DNA from: Phytopseudomonas argentinensis
GTDB taxonomy: Bacteria; Pseudomonadota; Gammaproteobacteria; Pseudomonadales; Pseudomonadaceae
Reading direction: 5' to 3'
Assembly (NCBI RefSeq): GCF_900113905.1
Contig: NZ_FORC01000002.1
Location: 978,772 to 1,042,771, forward strand
DNA length: 64,000 nucleotides
Both the position numbers and the translations under genes were made by a program. Every line of letters starts with the position of its first letter. The stretch's first letter is position 1. The notes under the pieces were generated by a model. It was given only the letters and a program-made list of their open reading frames with translations, made no database searches and was not told the DNA's origin. Below are positions 55,360 through 64,000 of the stretch, piece after piece.

Positions 55360-58300
55360 ATGGCGTTCTTCACCGCGGCCAGCAAAGCCGACTTTCAGCA
55401 TCAACTGCAAGCGGCCCTGGCGCAGCACGTCAGTGAGCAGGATCTGCCACAAGTGGCCCTGTTCGCTGAACAGTTCTTTGGCATCATCGCACTCGAAGAG
55501 CTGACTCAGCGGCGACTTTCCGACCTCGTTGGCTGCACCCTTTCAGCCTGGCGCCTGCTGGCCCAGTTCGACCCCGCCCAGCCCCAGGTCCGCGTCTTCA
55601 ACCCCGATTATGAAAAGCACGGCTGGCAGAGCACCCACACCGGCATCGAGGTGCTGCACCCGGATATCCCGTTCCTGGTCGATTCCGTGCGTATCGAACT
55701 CAAGCGCCGTGGCTACAGCATCCATACCCTGCAGAACAGCGTGCTCAGCGTGCGCCGCGATGCTCAGGGCGCGCTGCTCGAACTGCTGCCCAAGGGCACC
55801 ACGGGCGAGGGCATCAGCCTAGAGTCGTTGATGTTCCTGGAGATCAACCGCTGCGCCAGCAACGTCGAGATCAAGTCACTACAGAAGACCCTGCTCGACG
55901 TCCTCGAGGAAGTGCGCCTGAGCGTGGCCGACTTCCAGCCGATGAAGGCCAAGGCCCAGGAACTGCTGGGCAAACTGGGTGACGGCACCTTTGGTCATGG
56001 CAGCGCCGACCCGGCCGAGCTGGAAGAGATCAAGGTGTTTCTCGCCTGGCTGCAGGACAACCATTTCACCTTTCTCGGTTACGAGGAGTTCACCGTTCAC
56101 GACGCCGCCGATGGTGGCCACCTGCAGTACGACGAAAGCTCGTTGCTGGGCCTATCCAAGCGCCTGCGCAGCGGCCTGAGCAAGGACGACCTGCATATCG
56201 AGCCCTATGCCCTGGCCTATCTGCGCGAGCCGACTCTGCTGTCGTTCGCCAAGGCTGCGCAACCGAGCCGCGTGCACCGCCCGGCCTACCCGGATTTCGT
56301 CTCCATCCGCGAGATCGACGCCAGCGGCAAGGTGGTCAAGGAGTGCCGCTTCCTCGGCATCTATACTTCGACCGCCTACAGCGAGAGCGTGCGCGATATC
56401 CCCTATATCCGCCGCAAGGTCGCCGAGGTCGAGCAGCGCTCCGGGTTCATTTCCCAGGGCCATCTGAGCAAGGAGCTGGTCAAGGTTCTCGAAGTGCTGC
56501 CGCGTGACGACCTGTTCCAGACGCCGGTCGACGAACTGGCCAGCACGGCGCTGTCGATCGTGCAGATCCAGGAACGCAACAAGGTGCGCTTGTTCCTGCG
56601 CTTCGATCCCTACGGCCGCTTCGTCTATGCGCTGGCCTATGTGCCGCGCGATATCTATTCCACCGAAACCCGCCTGCGTATCCAGCAGGTGCTGGTCGAC
56701 CGCCTGCAGGCCAGCGACTGCGAGTTCTGGACCTACTTCTCCGAATCCGTGCTGGCCCGAGTGCAGTTCATCCTGCGCGTGGATCCGAAAAACAAGCTGG
56801 ACATCGATCCGCAGCAACTCGAGCGCGAAGTCGTACAGGCCTGCCGCTCGTGGACCGACGATTACGCCGCCCTGGCCGTGGAGAACTTCGGCGAAGCCAA
56901 GGGCACCCGCGTACTCACCGATTTCCCGAAAAGCTTCCCGGCCGGTTATCGCGAGCGCTTCGCGCCGCACTCGGCGGTGGTCGACATGCAGCACCTGCGC
57001 AGCCTCTCCGAAGAGCGCCCGTTGGTGATGAGCTTCTACCAGCCGCTGGTTCCCGGCGAGCGTCAATTGCACTGCAAGCTCTACCACGCCGATACGCCGC
57101 TGGCCCTGTCTGACGTGTTGCCGGTGCTGGAAAACCTCGGTCTGCGCGTGCTGGGCGAATTCCCGTATCGCCTGCAGCACCAGAACGGTCGCGAATTCTG
57201 GATTCATGACTTCGCCTTCACCTACCCCGAAGGCATCAAGCTCGACATCCAGCAGCTCAACGACACCCTGCAGGATGCCTTCGTACACATCGTGCGCGGT
57301 AACGCCGAGAACGACTCCTTCAACCGCCTGGTGCTGACTGCTGGCCTGGCCTGGCGTGACGTGGCGCTGCTGCGCGCTTATGCCCGTTACCTGAAGCAGA
57401 TTCGCCTGGGCTTCGATCTGGGCTACATCGCCAACACGCTGCTCAATCACGCGGATATCGCCCGCGAGTTGGTGCGCCTGTTCAAGACGCGTTTCTACCT
57501 GGCCCGCAAGCTCAGTGCTGATGACCTGAACGACAAGCAGCAGAAGCTCGAACAGGCAATTCTCGGCGCCCTGGACAACGTCGCGGTGCTCAACGAAGAC
57601 CGCATCCTGCGTCGCTACCTGGACCTGATCAAGGCCACCTTGCGTACCAACTTCTATCAGCCCGACGCCCTGGGCGAGACGAAGAACTACTTCAGCTTCA
57701 AGTTCAACCCGAGCGCGATTCCAGAGCTGCCACGGCCGGTGCCGAAGTTCGAGATCTTCGTTTATTCGCCTCGGGTCGAAGGCGTGCACCTGCGCTTCGG
57801 CAACGTAGCCCGTGGTGGCCTGCGCTGGTCGGACCGTGAAGAGGACTTCCGTACCGAAGTGCTCGGCCTGGTCAAGGCCCAGCAGGTCAAGAATGCGGTG
57901 ATCGTGCCGGTCGGCGCCAAGGGCGGCTTCGTGCCGCGCCGTCTGCCGGTGGGTGGTGGCCGCGACGAGATCCAGGCCGAGGCCATCGCCTGCTACCGCA
58001 TCTTCATCAGTGGTCTGCTAGATATCACCGACAACCTGAAAGAGGGCGAGGTGGCGCCGCCGGCCAACGTGGTGCGCCACGATGCCGATGATCCCTACCT
58101 GGTGGTCGCGGCCGACAAGGGCACCGCAACCTTCTCCGACATCGCCAACGGTATCGCCAACGAATACGGCTTCTGGCTCGGCGACGCCTTCGCTTCGGGC
58201 GGCTCGGCCGGTTACGACCACAAGGGCATGGGCATCACCGCCAAGGGCGCCTGGGTGTCGGTGCAGCGTCATTTCCGCGAGCGCGGTATCGACGTGCAGA

Positions 58301-60228
58301 AGGACCTGACCACCGTGATCGGCATCGGCGACATGGCCGGTGACGTGTTCGGTAATGGTCTGCTGCTCTCCGAGTCGCTGCAGCTGGTCGCCGCCTTCAA
58401 CCACCTGCATATCTTCATCGACCCGAACCCGGATGCGGCGCGCAGTTTCGCCGAGCGCAAGCGCCTGTTCGACCTGCCGCGTTCCAGCTGGGCCGACTAC
58501 GACGCCTCGCTGATCTCCCAGGGCGGCGGTATCTTCCTGCGCAGTGCCAAGAGCATCACCATCAGCCCGGAAATGAAGGCGCGTTTCGATATCCAGGCCG
58601 ACAAGCTGGCACCGACCGAGCTGCTCAACGCGCTGCTCAAGGCGCCGGTCGATCTGATCTGGAACGGTGGTATCGGCACCTACGTCAAGTCCAGCCGCGA
58701 GAGCCATGCCGACGTCGGCGACAAGGCCAATGACGTGCTGCGCGTCGACGGCCGCGAACTGCGTGCCAAGGTGGTGGGCGAGGGCGGCAACCTGGGCATG
58801 ACCCAGCTCGGCCGTGTCGAGTACGGCCTCAATGGCGGGGCCAGCAACACCGACTTCATCGACAACGCCGGTGGTGTGGATTGCTCCGACCATGAAGTGA
58901 ACATCAAGATCCTGCTCAACGAGATCGTCACCGCCGGCGACATGACCGGCAAGCAGCGCAACACCCTGCTGGCCGAGATGACCGAGGACGTGGGCAATCT
59001 GGTGCTTGGCAACAACTACAAGCAGACCCAGGCTCTGTCGCTGGCCGAGCGCCGTGCCCGGGAACGCCAGGGCGAGTACAAGCGCCTGATGGCGGCGCTG
59101 GAAGCCTCCGGCAAGCTGGATCGCGCCCTGGAGTTCCTGCCCAGCGAGGAAGAACTCAACGAGCGCGCCACCAAAGGCCAGGGGCTCACCCGCCCCGAGC
59201 TGTCGGTGCTGATCTCCTACAGCAAGATCGAGCTGCAGGAAGCGCTGATCAAGTCCGATATCGCCGATGACGAGTACCTGTCGCGCGAGATGGAAACCGC
59301 CTTCCCGGCGCGCCTGGCCCAGGAGTATGGCGAAGCCATGGGCCGCCACCGCCTCAAGCGCGAGATCGTCAGCACGCAGATCGCCAACGATCTGGTCAAC
59401 CACATGGGCATCACCTTCGTGCAGCGCCTGAAGGAGTCCACCGGGGTGGGTTCCGCCCAGGTTGCCGCGGCTTATGTGGTGGTACGGGATGTCTTCCACC
59501 TGCCGTTCTGGTGGCGGCAGATCGAGGCCCTCGACAACCAGGTGCCGGCCGACCTGCAGCTGACCATGATGGACGAGCTGATGCGCCTGGGCCGTCGCGC
59601 CACGCGCTGGTACCTGCGCAGCCGCCGCAATGACCTGGATGCCGCCCGTGATGTCGCTCACCTCGGCCCACGTGTGAAAGCCCTGGCCATGCGTCTGGAC
59701 GAGCTGCTCGAAGGCCCGGCCCGTGACGAGTGGATGGCGCGCTACCAGACCTACGTCGAAGCCGGTGTGCCGGAACTGTTGTCGCGCGTGGTCGCGGGTA
59801 CCGGCCACCTGTATACGCTGCTGCCGATCATCGAGTCGGCGGATCTCACCGGCCGCGAGCCGACCGAGGTGGCATCTGCCTACTTCGCGGTGTCCGATGC
59901 GCTGGACCTGTCGTGGTACCTGCAGCAGATCAGTGGCCTGAGCGTGGAAAGCAACTGGCAGGCCCTGGCCCGCGAGGCGTTCCGTGACGACCTGGACGCG
60001 CAGCAGCGCGCCATCACCGTCTCGGTGCTGCAACTGGCCAACGGCCCGGAGTCGATCGAGGCGCGGGTCGAGATGTGGCTGGAGCAGAACCGTCGACTGG
60101 TCGAGCGCTGGAAGGCCATGCTCGCCGAACTGCGTTCGGCCTCGGGCAGCGATTACGCCATGTACGCCGTGGCCAATCGCGAGCTGAGCGACCTGGCGCA
60201 AAGTCAGCTGCCGGTACTGCCGGCTTGA
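55360..60228 (+). CDS. gdhB: NAD-specific glutamate dehydrogenase, large (about 180 kDa) type
   Basis: Encodes 1622 residues, matching P. aeruginosa GdhB (about 1620). A long N-terminal ACT-like regulatory region, the catalytic domain from about residue 700 with GGLRWSDREEDFRTE and KGGFV, the Rossmann part with GIGDMAGDVFGNG, then a C-terminal extension. It deaminates glutamate to 2-oxoglutarate with NAD and serves glutamate and arginine catabolism; the P. aeruginosa enzyme is allosterically stimulated by arginine. CGGAG precedes the ATG. Monocistronic, closed by a terminator. Confidence 0.96.
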   Translation: MAFFTAASKADFQHQLQAALAQHVSEQDLPQVALFAEQFFGIIALEELTQRRLSDLVGCTLSAWRLLAQFDPAQPQVRVFNPDYEKHGWQSTHTGIEVLHPDIPFLVDSVRIELKRRGYSIHTLQNSVLSVRRDAQGALLELLPKGTTGEGISLESLMFLEINRCASNVEIKSLQKTLLDVLEEVRLSVADFQPMKAKAQELLGKLGDGTFGHGSADPAELEEIKVFLAWLQDNHFTFLGYEEFTVHDAADGGHLQYDESSLLGLSKRLRSGLSKDDLHIEPYALAYLREPTLLSFAKAAQPSRVHRPAYPDFVSIREIDASGKVVKECRFLGIYTSTAYSESVRDIPYIRRKVAEVEQRSGFISQGHLSKELVKVLEVLPRDDLFQTPVDELASTALSIVQIQERNKVRLFLRFDPYGRFVYALAYVPRDIYSTETRLRIQQVLVDRLQASDCEFWTYFSESVLARVQFILRVDPKNKLDIDPQQLEREVVQACRSWTDDYAALAVENFGEAKGTRVLTDFPKSFPAGYRERFAPHSAVVDMQHLRSLSEERPLVMSFYQPLVPGERQLHCKLYHADTPLALSDVLPVLENLGLRVLGEFPYRLQHQNGREFWIHDFAFTYPEGIKLDIQQLNDTLQDAFVHIVRGNAENDSFNRLVLTAGLAWRDVALLRAYARYLKQIRLGFDLGYIANTLLNHADIARELVRLFKTRFYLARKLSADDLNDKQQKLEQAILGALDNVAVLNEDRILRRYLDLIKATLRTNFYQPDALGETKNYFSFKFNPSAIPELPRPVPKFEIFVYSPRVEGVHLRFGNVARGGLRWSDREEDFRTEVLGLVKAQQVKNAVIVPVGAKGGFVPRRLPVGGGRDEIQAEAIACYRIFISGLLDITDNLKEGEVAPPANVVRHDADDPYLVVAADKGTATFSDIANGIANEYGFWLGDAFASGGSAGYDHKGMGITAKGAWVSVQRHFRERGIDVQKDLTTVIGIGDMAGDVFGNGLLLSESLQLVAAFNHLHIFIDPNPDAARSFAERKRLFDLPRSSWADYDASLISQGGGIFLRSAKSITISPEMKARFDIQADKLAPTELLNALLKAPVDLIWNGGIGTYVKSSRESHADVGDKANDVLRVDGRELRAKVVGEGGNLGMTQLGRVEYGLNGGASNTDFIDNAGGVDCSDHEVNIKILLNEIVTAGDMTGKQRNTLLAEMTEDVGNLVLGNNYKQTQALSLAERRARERQGEYKRLMAALEASGKLDRALEFLPSEEELNERATKGQGLTRPELSVLISYSKIELQEALIKSDIADDEYLSREMETAFPARLAQEYGEAMGRHRLKREIVSTQIANDLVNHMGITFVQRLKESTGVGSAQVAAAYVVVRDVFHLPFWWRQIEALDNQVPADLQLTMMDELMRLGRRATRWYLRSRRNDLDAARDVAHLGPRVKALAMRLDELLEGPARDEWMARYQTYVEAGVPELLSRVVAGTGHLYTLLPIIESADLTGREPTEVASAYFAVSDALDLSWYLQQISGLSVESNWQALAREAFRDDLDAQQRAITVSVLQLANGPESIEARVEMWLEQNRRLVERWKAMLAELRSASGSDYAMYAVANRELSDLAQSQLPVLPA

Positions 60229-60246
60229 TCTGAACCAGCCGCTGGA

Positions 60247-60283
60247 AACAAAAACGCCCCGACCTGTTCGGGGCGTTTTCTTT
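60247..60283. terminator. Rho-independent terminator after gdhB
   Basis: AAAACGCCCCGA and TCGGGGCGTTTT form a 12-bp stem around a five-base loop and are followed by TTTACT. The A-run on the left also lets it serve the convergent DUF347 gene. Confidence 0.9.
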
Positions 60284-60295
60284 ACTGCGCGGCTG

Positions 60296-61057
60296 TCATG
60301 GCCGATTGATGCGAACCGCCATGGGGGCAGACCGCTTCTGCTGCGCCAGGATGGCGAAACAGACCAGCACGGCCAGGGTCGTGAGCAGCACGGCCGAAGA
60401 TCCCACTGTGCCGAGATCCAGCCCACCCTTGTCGGTGCTCTTGGTCAGCACATCCCCCAGGGTGGCGCCAAACGGGCGGGTCAATACGAAGGCGGCCCAG
60501 AACAATGCCACGCGCGACAGTTGCGTGCGGTAGTAGGCCGCTGCCACCAGCGCCAGCAGGCTGCCGATCAACAAGGCGCCGCCGGCGAAACCCAGGCCCG
60601 AATCGTCGGCCAGATAATCGCCCAGTGCCGTACCCAGGGTGTTGGAAACCAGTATCGCTGCCCAGTAGAAAAGCTCTGCGCGGCGCGAAACGATGCGGTC
60701 GACTGAAAGGGATTTCTCGCTCAGCTGCCAGCTCAGCAGGATGCCGGTCAGCAGTGCGATGAGAATCATCGAGCCGCTGGCATAGCCGAGGCCGAGGGTG
60801 CGGTCCATGAAGTCGGAGATGGTCGTGCCGGCGGTACTGGTCATCAGAATGACTGTCCAGTAGAGGGCCGGTTTGTAGCGACGGGTGCTCAGTTGCCCGA
60901 GCAAGGCGAGGAGGAACAGACTGATCAGCAGCAGGGAGCTCAGTGCATAGCCGATGTTAAGTGTCATGGACAGCAGATCGCCTGCTGTCTCGCCGAGGGT
61001 CGTGGCGCAAATCTTCATGACCCAAAATGCCAATGTGATCTGTGGGAGCTTGTTCAT
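60296..61057 (-). CDS. DUF347 four-repeat membrane protein
   Basis: Encodes 253 residues; the start with GAGG 5 bases upstream is preferred over an ATG 33 bases further out. Eight TM helices arranged as four repeats, each with a T/S-x-G-x-x-x-x-D kernel: TTLGETAGDLLS, STAGTTISDFMD, NTLGTALGDYLA, RPFGATLGDVLT. This is the DUF347 repeat, COG4705. Polar residues inside helices suggest a transporter, but no substrate is established to my knowledge. Confidence 0.87.
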   Translation of the reverse strand: MNKLPQITLAFWVMKICATTLGETAGDLLSMTLNIGYALSSLLLISLFLLALLGQLSTRRYKPALYWTVILMTSTAGTTISDFMDRTLGLGYASGSMILIALLTGILLSWQLSEKSLSVDRIVSRRAELFYWAAILVSNTLGTALGDYLADDSGLGFAGGALLIGSLLALVAAAYYRTQLSRVALFWAAFVLTRPFGATLGDVLTKSTDKGGLDLGTVGSSAVLLTTLAVLVCFAILAQQKRSAPMAVRINRP

Positions 61058-61257
61058 AGCGGCCTCGCTCGGTCCGAGGAATTCGGACATGAGGCCACTG
61101 TGCGGCGGTAGGCGTCATGCTGGCGTCAACAAACAATAAAAATTGCGTGAAGCGCCATGGTCGCCGGGCCGCTTCCCGGCGACTGTGCAATACGCGGCAT
61201 TGCTGCTGGATGGCGACGCAGGCCGGCCTGGGCATCACCACCAGCAGCGCATGCGCC

Positions 61258-62277
61258 TCAGGTGCCTGCCGAGCCCCGTGGCTGGCTGGAATTGACCAGG
61301 CCCTTGAGCAGCGCCTCGTGGAATCGCTCCGGCTCCTGAATCTGTGGCGAATGGCCGAGGTCCGGGAAGGTCACCAGGGTCGCATCGGGGATGCGCTCGG
61401 CGGTCGCCGGGCCCAGCGCCTTGTAGTCTCCCAGCTTGTTGCGCAACGCCTCGGGCGCGGCGTCCTTACCGATGGCGGTATTGTCCTGTTCGCCGATCAG
61501 CAACAGCACGGGCATCTGCAAGCGGGAGAACTCGTAGACCACCGGCTGGGTGTAGACCATGTCGTAGGTCAGCGCCGAGTTCCAGGCGACGAGCTGCTTG
61601 CCGTCACCGTTGAACATCCCTGCCTGCATGTCGACCCAACGATCGAACTCGGGCCGCCACTGGCCGGCGTAGTAGGTGTTCTTCTGGTAGTTGCGGCTGG
61701 CCTCTGCGGTGGTTTTCAGTTCACGCTGGTACCACTGGTCGACGCTCAGGTACGGCACCCCTAGGGTTTTCCAGTCCTCCAGGCCAATCGGGTTGACCAT
61801 CACCAGTTGCTCGACCTGATCGGGGTAGAGCAGGGCGTAGCGGGTGGCGAGCATGCCACCCATGGAATGGCCCATGACGGTCACCTTGTCGACGCCGATC
61901 TGTTCGAGCAGCGCGCGGGTATTGCTGGCCAGTTGCTGGAAGCTGTACTGGTAATGCGCCGGCTTGCTGGATTTGCAGAAGCCGACCTGATCCGCCGCCA
62001 CCACGCGGTAACCCGCCGCGGTCAGCGCCTTGATGCTGCCTTCCCAGGTCGCCGCGCAAAAGTTCTTGCCGTGCATCAGCAGTACGGTGCGGCCATTGGC
62101 CTTTTCCGGCTGCACGTCCATGTAGGCCATCTGCAAGGCGTTGCCTTGGGATTCGAAATTGAAGCGTTTGACTTCATGGGGGTAGTCGAAACCTTGCAGC
62201 TCGGCGCCATAGCGCGGTGTATCGGCGAGGGCAGGCAGGCTGCCTGCGATCAGCAAAGAAGCGAGGGCAATGCGCAC
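61258..62277 (-). CDS. Secreted alpha/beta hydrolase
   Basis: Encodes 339 residues. A GTG start is chosen: GGAG lies 7 bases ahead and the product begins directly with a signal peptide (RIALASLLIAGSLPALA), while the longer ATG frame adds 20 residues that spoil it. Nucleophile Ser138 in GHSMGGM, oxyanion segment MHGKNF, acid in IGEQDNT, His in LGHSPQIQ. Likely a periplasmic esterase or hydrolase; substrate unknown. Stands alone. Confidence 0.87.
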   Translation of the reverse strand: MRIALASLLIAGSLPALADTPRYGAELQGFDYPHEVKRFNFESQGNALQMAYMDVQPEKANGRTVLLMHGKNFCAATWEGSIKALTAAGYRVVAADQVGFCKSSKPAHYQYSFQQLASNTRALLEQIGVDKVTVMGHSMGGMLATRYALLYPDQVEQLVMVNPIGLEDWKTLGVPYLSVDQWYQRELKTTAEASRNYQKNTYYAGQWRPEFDRWVDMQAGMFNGDGKQLVAWNSALTYDMVYTQPVVYEFSRLQMPVLLLIGEQDNTAIGKDAAPEALRNKLGDYKALGPATAERIPDATLVTFPDLGHSPQIQEPERFHEALLKGLVNSSQPRGSAGT

Positions 62278-62362
62278 GGCGATGCTCCAGACAAAGAGGG
62301 GAGCAAAGACTGACCTCTTACCGGTGCGCGCATCCAAACGAAGTGGTTACAAAACCTGTCGG

Positions 62363-63226
62363 TCAGCTCAGCTCGCGCAGGTATTGCAGCATGTCCGGTG
62401 CCCCGGCCTGCAGCAGGCCTTCGCCCAGTGCGCAGGCCTGCGGGGAATGCTTGGGCAGCAACAGGAATTCGGGTGAGCCCGGCGTGCGCAGCAGGTTCAG
62501 GCGCGCATAGGGCACCTCGTGCTCCATCAGCAACTGCATGAAGCTGGCATCGCTCCAGGCCGCGCAGGGCATCGCCAGGGCGTGGTAGCGCTGCTCCAGA
62601 TCATGCAGGCCATCGAGGCTGATGCGGTAGTCGGTGATGTGCGCCGGCAGGGTGATGTCCAGCCCGCGCAGCCGAGCATATGCCACCGCGCTGGCGAAGG
62701 CGGCGGGGTTGGATTCGCCGGCCCAGAACAGGCGCTCGCCGCGCCACTGGGCGCGGAACAGTTCGAGGCGCTGGTGGGGATAATCGGGCAACGCCTTGCC
62801 CAGGTGCTTGAGGAAGTCGCGATAGCTGATGATGCGGATCTGCCGGCAGGCTTCGCTGGTCGCGTAATCCTCCAGACTGGCGTAGCTGCCATCGCAATGC
62901 ACCAGGCTGTCGACCTGGCGCAGGTCGAACTGCGCCAGGTCGTGGTGCTCGACTTCGATAAGCTGGATCAGCGCAGCGTGGGCTTCGGCCTTGTCCTCCT
63001 GCACGGGCCCGGACAGCGCGCTACGCGGTAGATCCTTGAGGCGCTGCAGGGGCGGGCCGCCCAGCCAGCAGATGTTGTCGGCAAAAGTGGGAATGGCGCG
63101 GAACGGCAGTTGCAACTGGCTGGCGCGTTCAAAGATCGGCTTGCAGCCACGGCCAAGCAGGCCAACGCGCTGAGCCAGGGCGGCCAGGCGTGAGGAGAGA
63201 GGGCTGGGCGGTTCAGGCAGGCTCAT
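62363..63226 (-). CDS. DUF6685 family protein
   Basis: Encodes 287 residues from MSLPEPPSPLSSR; the upstream 49-codon extension has no support. Soluble, no signal peptide; aromatic and His-rich blocks (NICWLGGPPLQRLKDLPR; LFRAQWRGERLFWAGESNPAAFASA). I recall it as a pseudomonad-specific family (DUF6685). No catalytic motif recognised. Confidence 0.72.
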   Translation of the reverse strand: MSLPEPPSPLSSRLAALAQRVGLLGRGCKPIFERASQLQLPFRAIPTFADNICWLGGPPLQRLKDLPRSALSGPVQEDKAEAHAALIQLIEVEHHDLAQFDLRQVDSLVHCDGSYASLEDYATSEACRQIRIISYRDFLKHLGKALPDYPHQRLELFRAQWRGERLFWAGESNPAAFASAVAYARLRGLDITLPAHITDYRISLDGLHDLEQRYHALAMPCAAWSDASFMQLLMEHEVPYARLNLLRTPGSPEFLLLPKHSPQACALGEGLLQAGAPDMLQYLRELS

Positions 63227-63392
63227 GGCAGCTCGCGTACGTCGGTGTGCCTGGCGCAGTGTGGCAGAGGCGGCAGCGACTTGCATCACTCGCCAAGCAC
63301 AATGTCCGTCGAGTGGCCGAAATGCCACGGCCTCGCGGGTGCAGCGCCCGACGCTGTGGCAGAATCCGTTCATTCATCTGCAAGGAGCCTCC

Positions 63393-63614
63393 ATGGCCAG
63401 TCTGGTTTTCGATATCTCGCTACCCGCAGACCGCCTGCAGGCGATCTATCAGGGGCGGGCCAACCGCATACAGGCGGTTAGCCGCGATGGTCGACGGGTC
63501 AGCATTCCGGCCCATCATTTCCGGATGTTTCTGACCCATGCCGGCATCCATGGTTCCTTCGAGCTGCAATTCAACGATGCCGGTGAGCTGCTCAGCCTGC
63601 GGCGCTTGCCCTGA
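63393..63614 (+). CDS. DUF2835 family protein
   Basis: Encodes 73 residues; AAGGAG 6 bases ahead of the ATG fixes the start. Small basic beta-rich protein (IYQGRANRIQAVSRDGRRVSI) with a hydrophobic strand pattern; DUF2835 is common in gammaproteobacteria near pyrD/rmf. Function unknown. Its stop codon touches the repeat that follows. Confidence 0.85.
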   Translation: MASLVFDISLPADRLQAIYQGRANRIQAVSRDGRRVSIPAHHFRMFLTHAGIHGSFELQFNDAGELLSLRRLP

Positions 63615-63851
63615 GAACCTGTTCATAATCTTCAGGCCAGGTTCGTCGATTTTGGCAGCTAAGTGGCGGTAGCGGCCGTTCGCGATCTCGCGGGAGGGGC
63701 TTCAGCCCCGAGCTCTTTAAACCTAGTCAGGCACAATCGAGGCTAAAGCGGATCGCCGCCCGGCCTCTCCCACAAAAACTCTGCTCACCGACCGCTTCTG
63801 CCTTGTAGATGCCGGTTCTTGCGTATCTAGCTCGCGAGATCGTGAACAGCC
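63614..63851 (-). repeat. Composite repeat: copies of both dispersed elements in reverse orientation
   Basis: 63614-63678 is the reverse complement of the end of the repeat at 45181-45263 (AGAACCTGTTCAT, GGTTCGTCGATTTTGG, CTAAGTGGCG). 63680-63851 is a diverged reverse copy of the 44830-44971 element, including GGGAGGGGCTTCAGCCCCGAGC and the end CTCGCGAGATCGTGAACAG. An extra GGATCGCCGCCC interrupts the right REP. No gene between here and pyrD. Confidence 0.7.
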
Positions 63852-63883
63852 CCTAATCCTCGCTACGCGGGCGCTTGGCCGGC

Positions 63884-63889
63884 TATAAT
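63884..63889 (+). promoter_or_regulatory. -10 element upstream of pyrD
   Basis: Perfect TATAAT 40 bases before the pyrD ATG, on its strand. No convincing -35 hexamer at the right distance. Confidence 0.5.
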
Positions 63890-63929
63890 TCGCGCCTTCG
63901 ATTTCGCCACTGCCGAGCTAAGCCTGCCC

Positions 63930-64000
63930 ATGTACAACCTGGCCCGCGAGCTGCTGTTCAAACTGTCCCCGGAAACTTCCCACGAGCTGTCCATCGACCT
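63930..64000 (+). CDS. pyrD: Dihydroorotate dehydrogenase, 3' truncated by window edge
   Basis: Only the first 23 codons are visible: MYNLARELLFKLSPETSHEL and a few more residues. This is the membrane-associating N-terminal helix of class 2 PyrD, nearly the same as remembered for P. aeruginosa. The enzyme oxidises dihydroorotate with quinone in pyrimidine synthesis. Confidence 0.88.
   Translation, partial: MYNLARELLFKLSPETSHELSID

Noticed and set aside
58018..60426. Long open frames antisense to gdhB
   Set aside because: Same reason: composition-driven frames opposite a definite gene, with no ribosome site and no domain.

Overview
This 64 kb window looks like a chromosomal segment of a Pseudomonas species. 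It is GC-rich, and the order of several blocks agrees, as I remember it, with P. aeruginosa: AraC regulator / fadH; nadK, metallophosphoesterase, rhomboid protease, DUF1315, DUF2797, pepN; the MoxR-Bat cluster; gdhB; pyrD. That synteny is recalled, not computed. The stand-alone TreS closely resembles the P. stutzeri / P. putida enzyme, and the integron attC sites at 42-43 kb are of the roughly 76-bp kind found in environmental pseudomonads.

Layout. 1-3 kb: end of an acid-sugar catabolic operon (MFS transporter, glucarate-dehydratase-like enolase) and an isochorismatase-fold hydrolase. 3.1-3.7 kb: an orphan small gene behind a textbook sigma-54 promoter with an IHF site and a paired upstream palindrome. 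3.8-13.4 kb: pgm, a chemoreceptor, an Rrf2 regulator divergent from a thioredoxin-reductase-like flavoprotein, cytochrome c, trehalose synthase, an EpsC-type serine acetyltransferase and a 28-codon microprotein gene. 13.4-19.6 kb (minus strand): an eight-gene, translationally coupled metal-uptake operon with a PepSY membrane protein, three small envelope proteins, an ABC transporter and two substrate-binding proteins, the second of which has lost most metal ligands. 19.7-23.2 kb: an AraC-type regulator divergent from fadH, with a 21-bp-period direct repeat overlapping a promoter.

23.9-34 kb: a coiled-coil protein, a PLP desulfhydrase/deaminase, DUF1853, then the block from nadK to pepN. 34-41.5 kb: a DUF1302 / DUF1329 / YCF48 / RND-MMPL envelope operon preceded by a perfect sigma-54 -24/-12 element and distal GTTACC palindromes. 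41.5-44.1 kb: an AT-rich island of gene cassettes with two well-preserved attC sites and three related palindromic elements, without an integrase (a CALIN, or the tail of a chromosomal integron). 44.2-46.2 kb: LysE exporter, a repeat-rich spacer and an AraC regulator. 46.2-53 kb (minus strand): a six-gene MoxR-DUF58-DUF4381-BatA-BatB/C-BatD operon. 53.2-64 kb: a chemoreceptor, the 1622-residue NAD-glutamate dehydrogenase, a DUF347 membrane protein, an alpha/beta hydrolase, DUF6685, DUF2835 and the start of pyrD.

The most interesting parts are the cassette island with palindromes lying next to degraded recombination sites, the two sigma-54 control regions in front of uncharacterised genes, and the metal operon with its degenerate binding protein. 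All functions are read from sequence motifs and remembered families; no database search was run.
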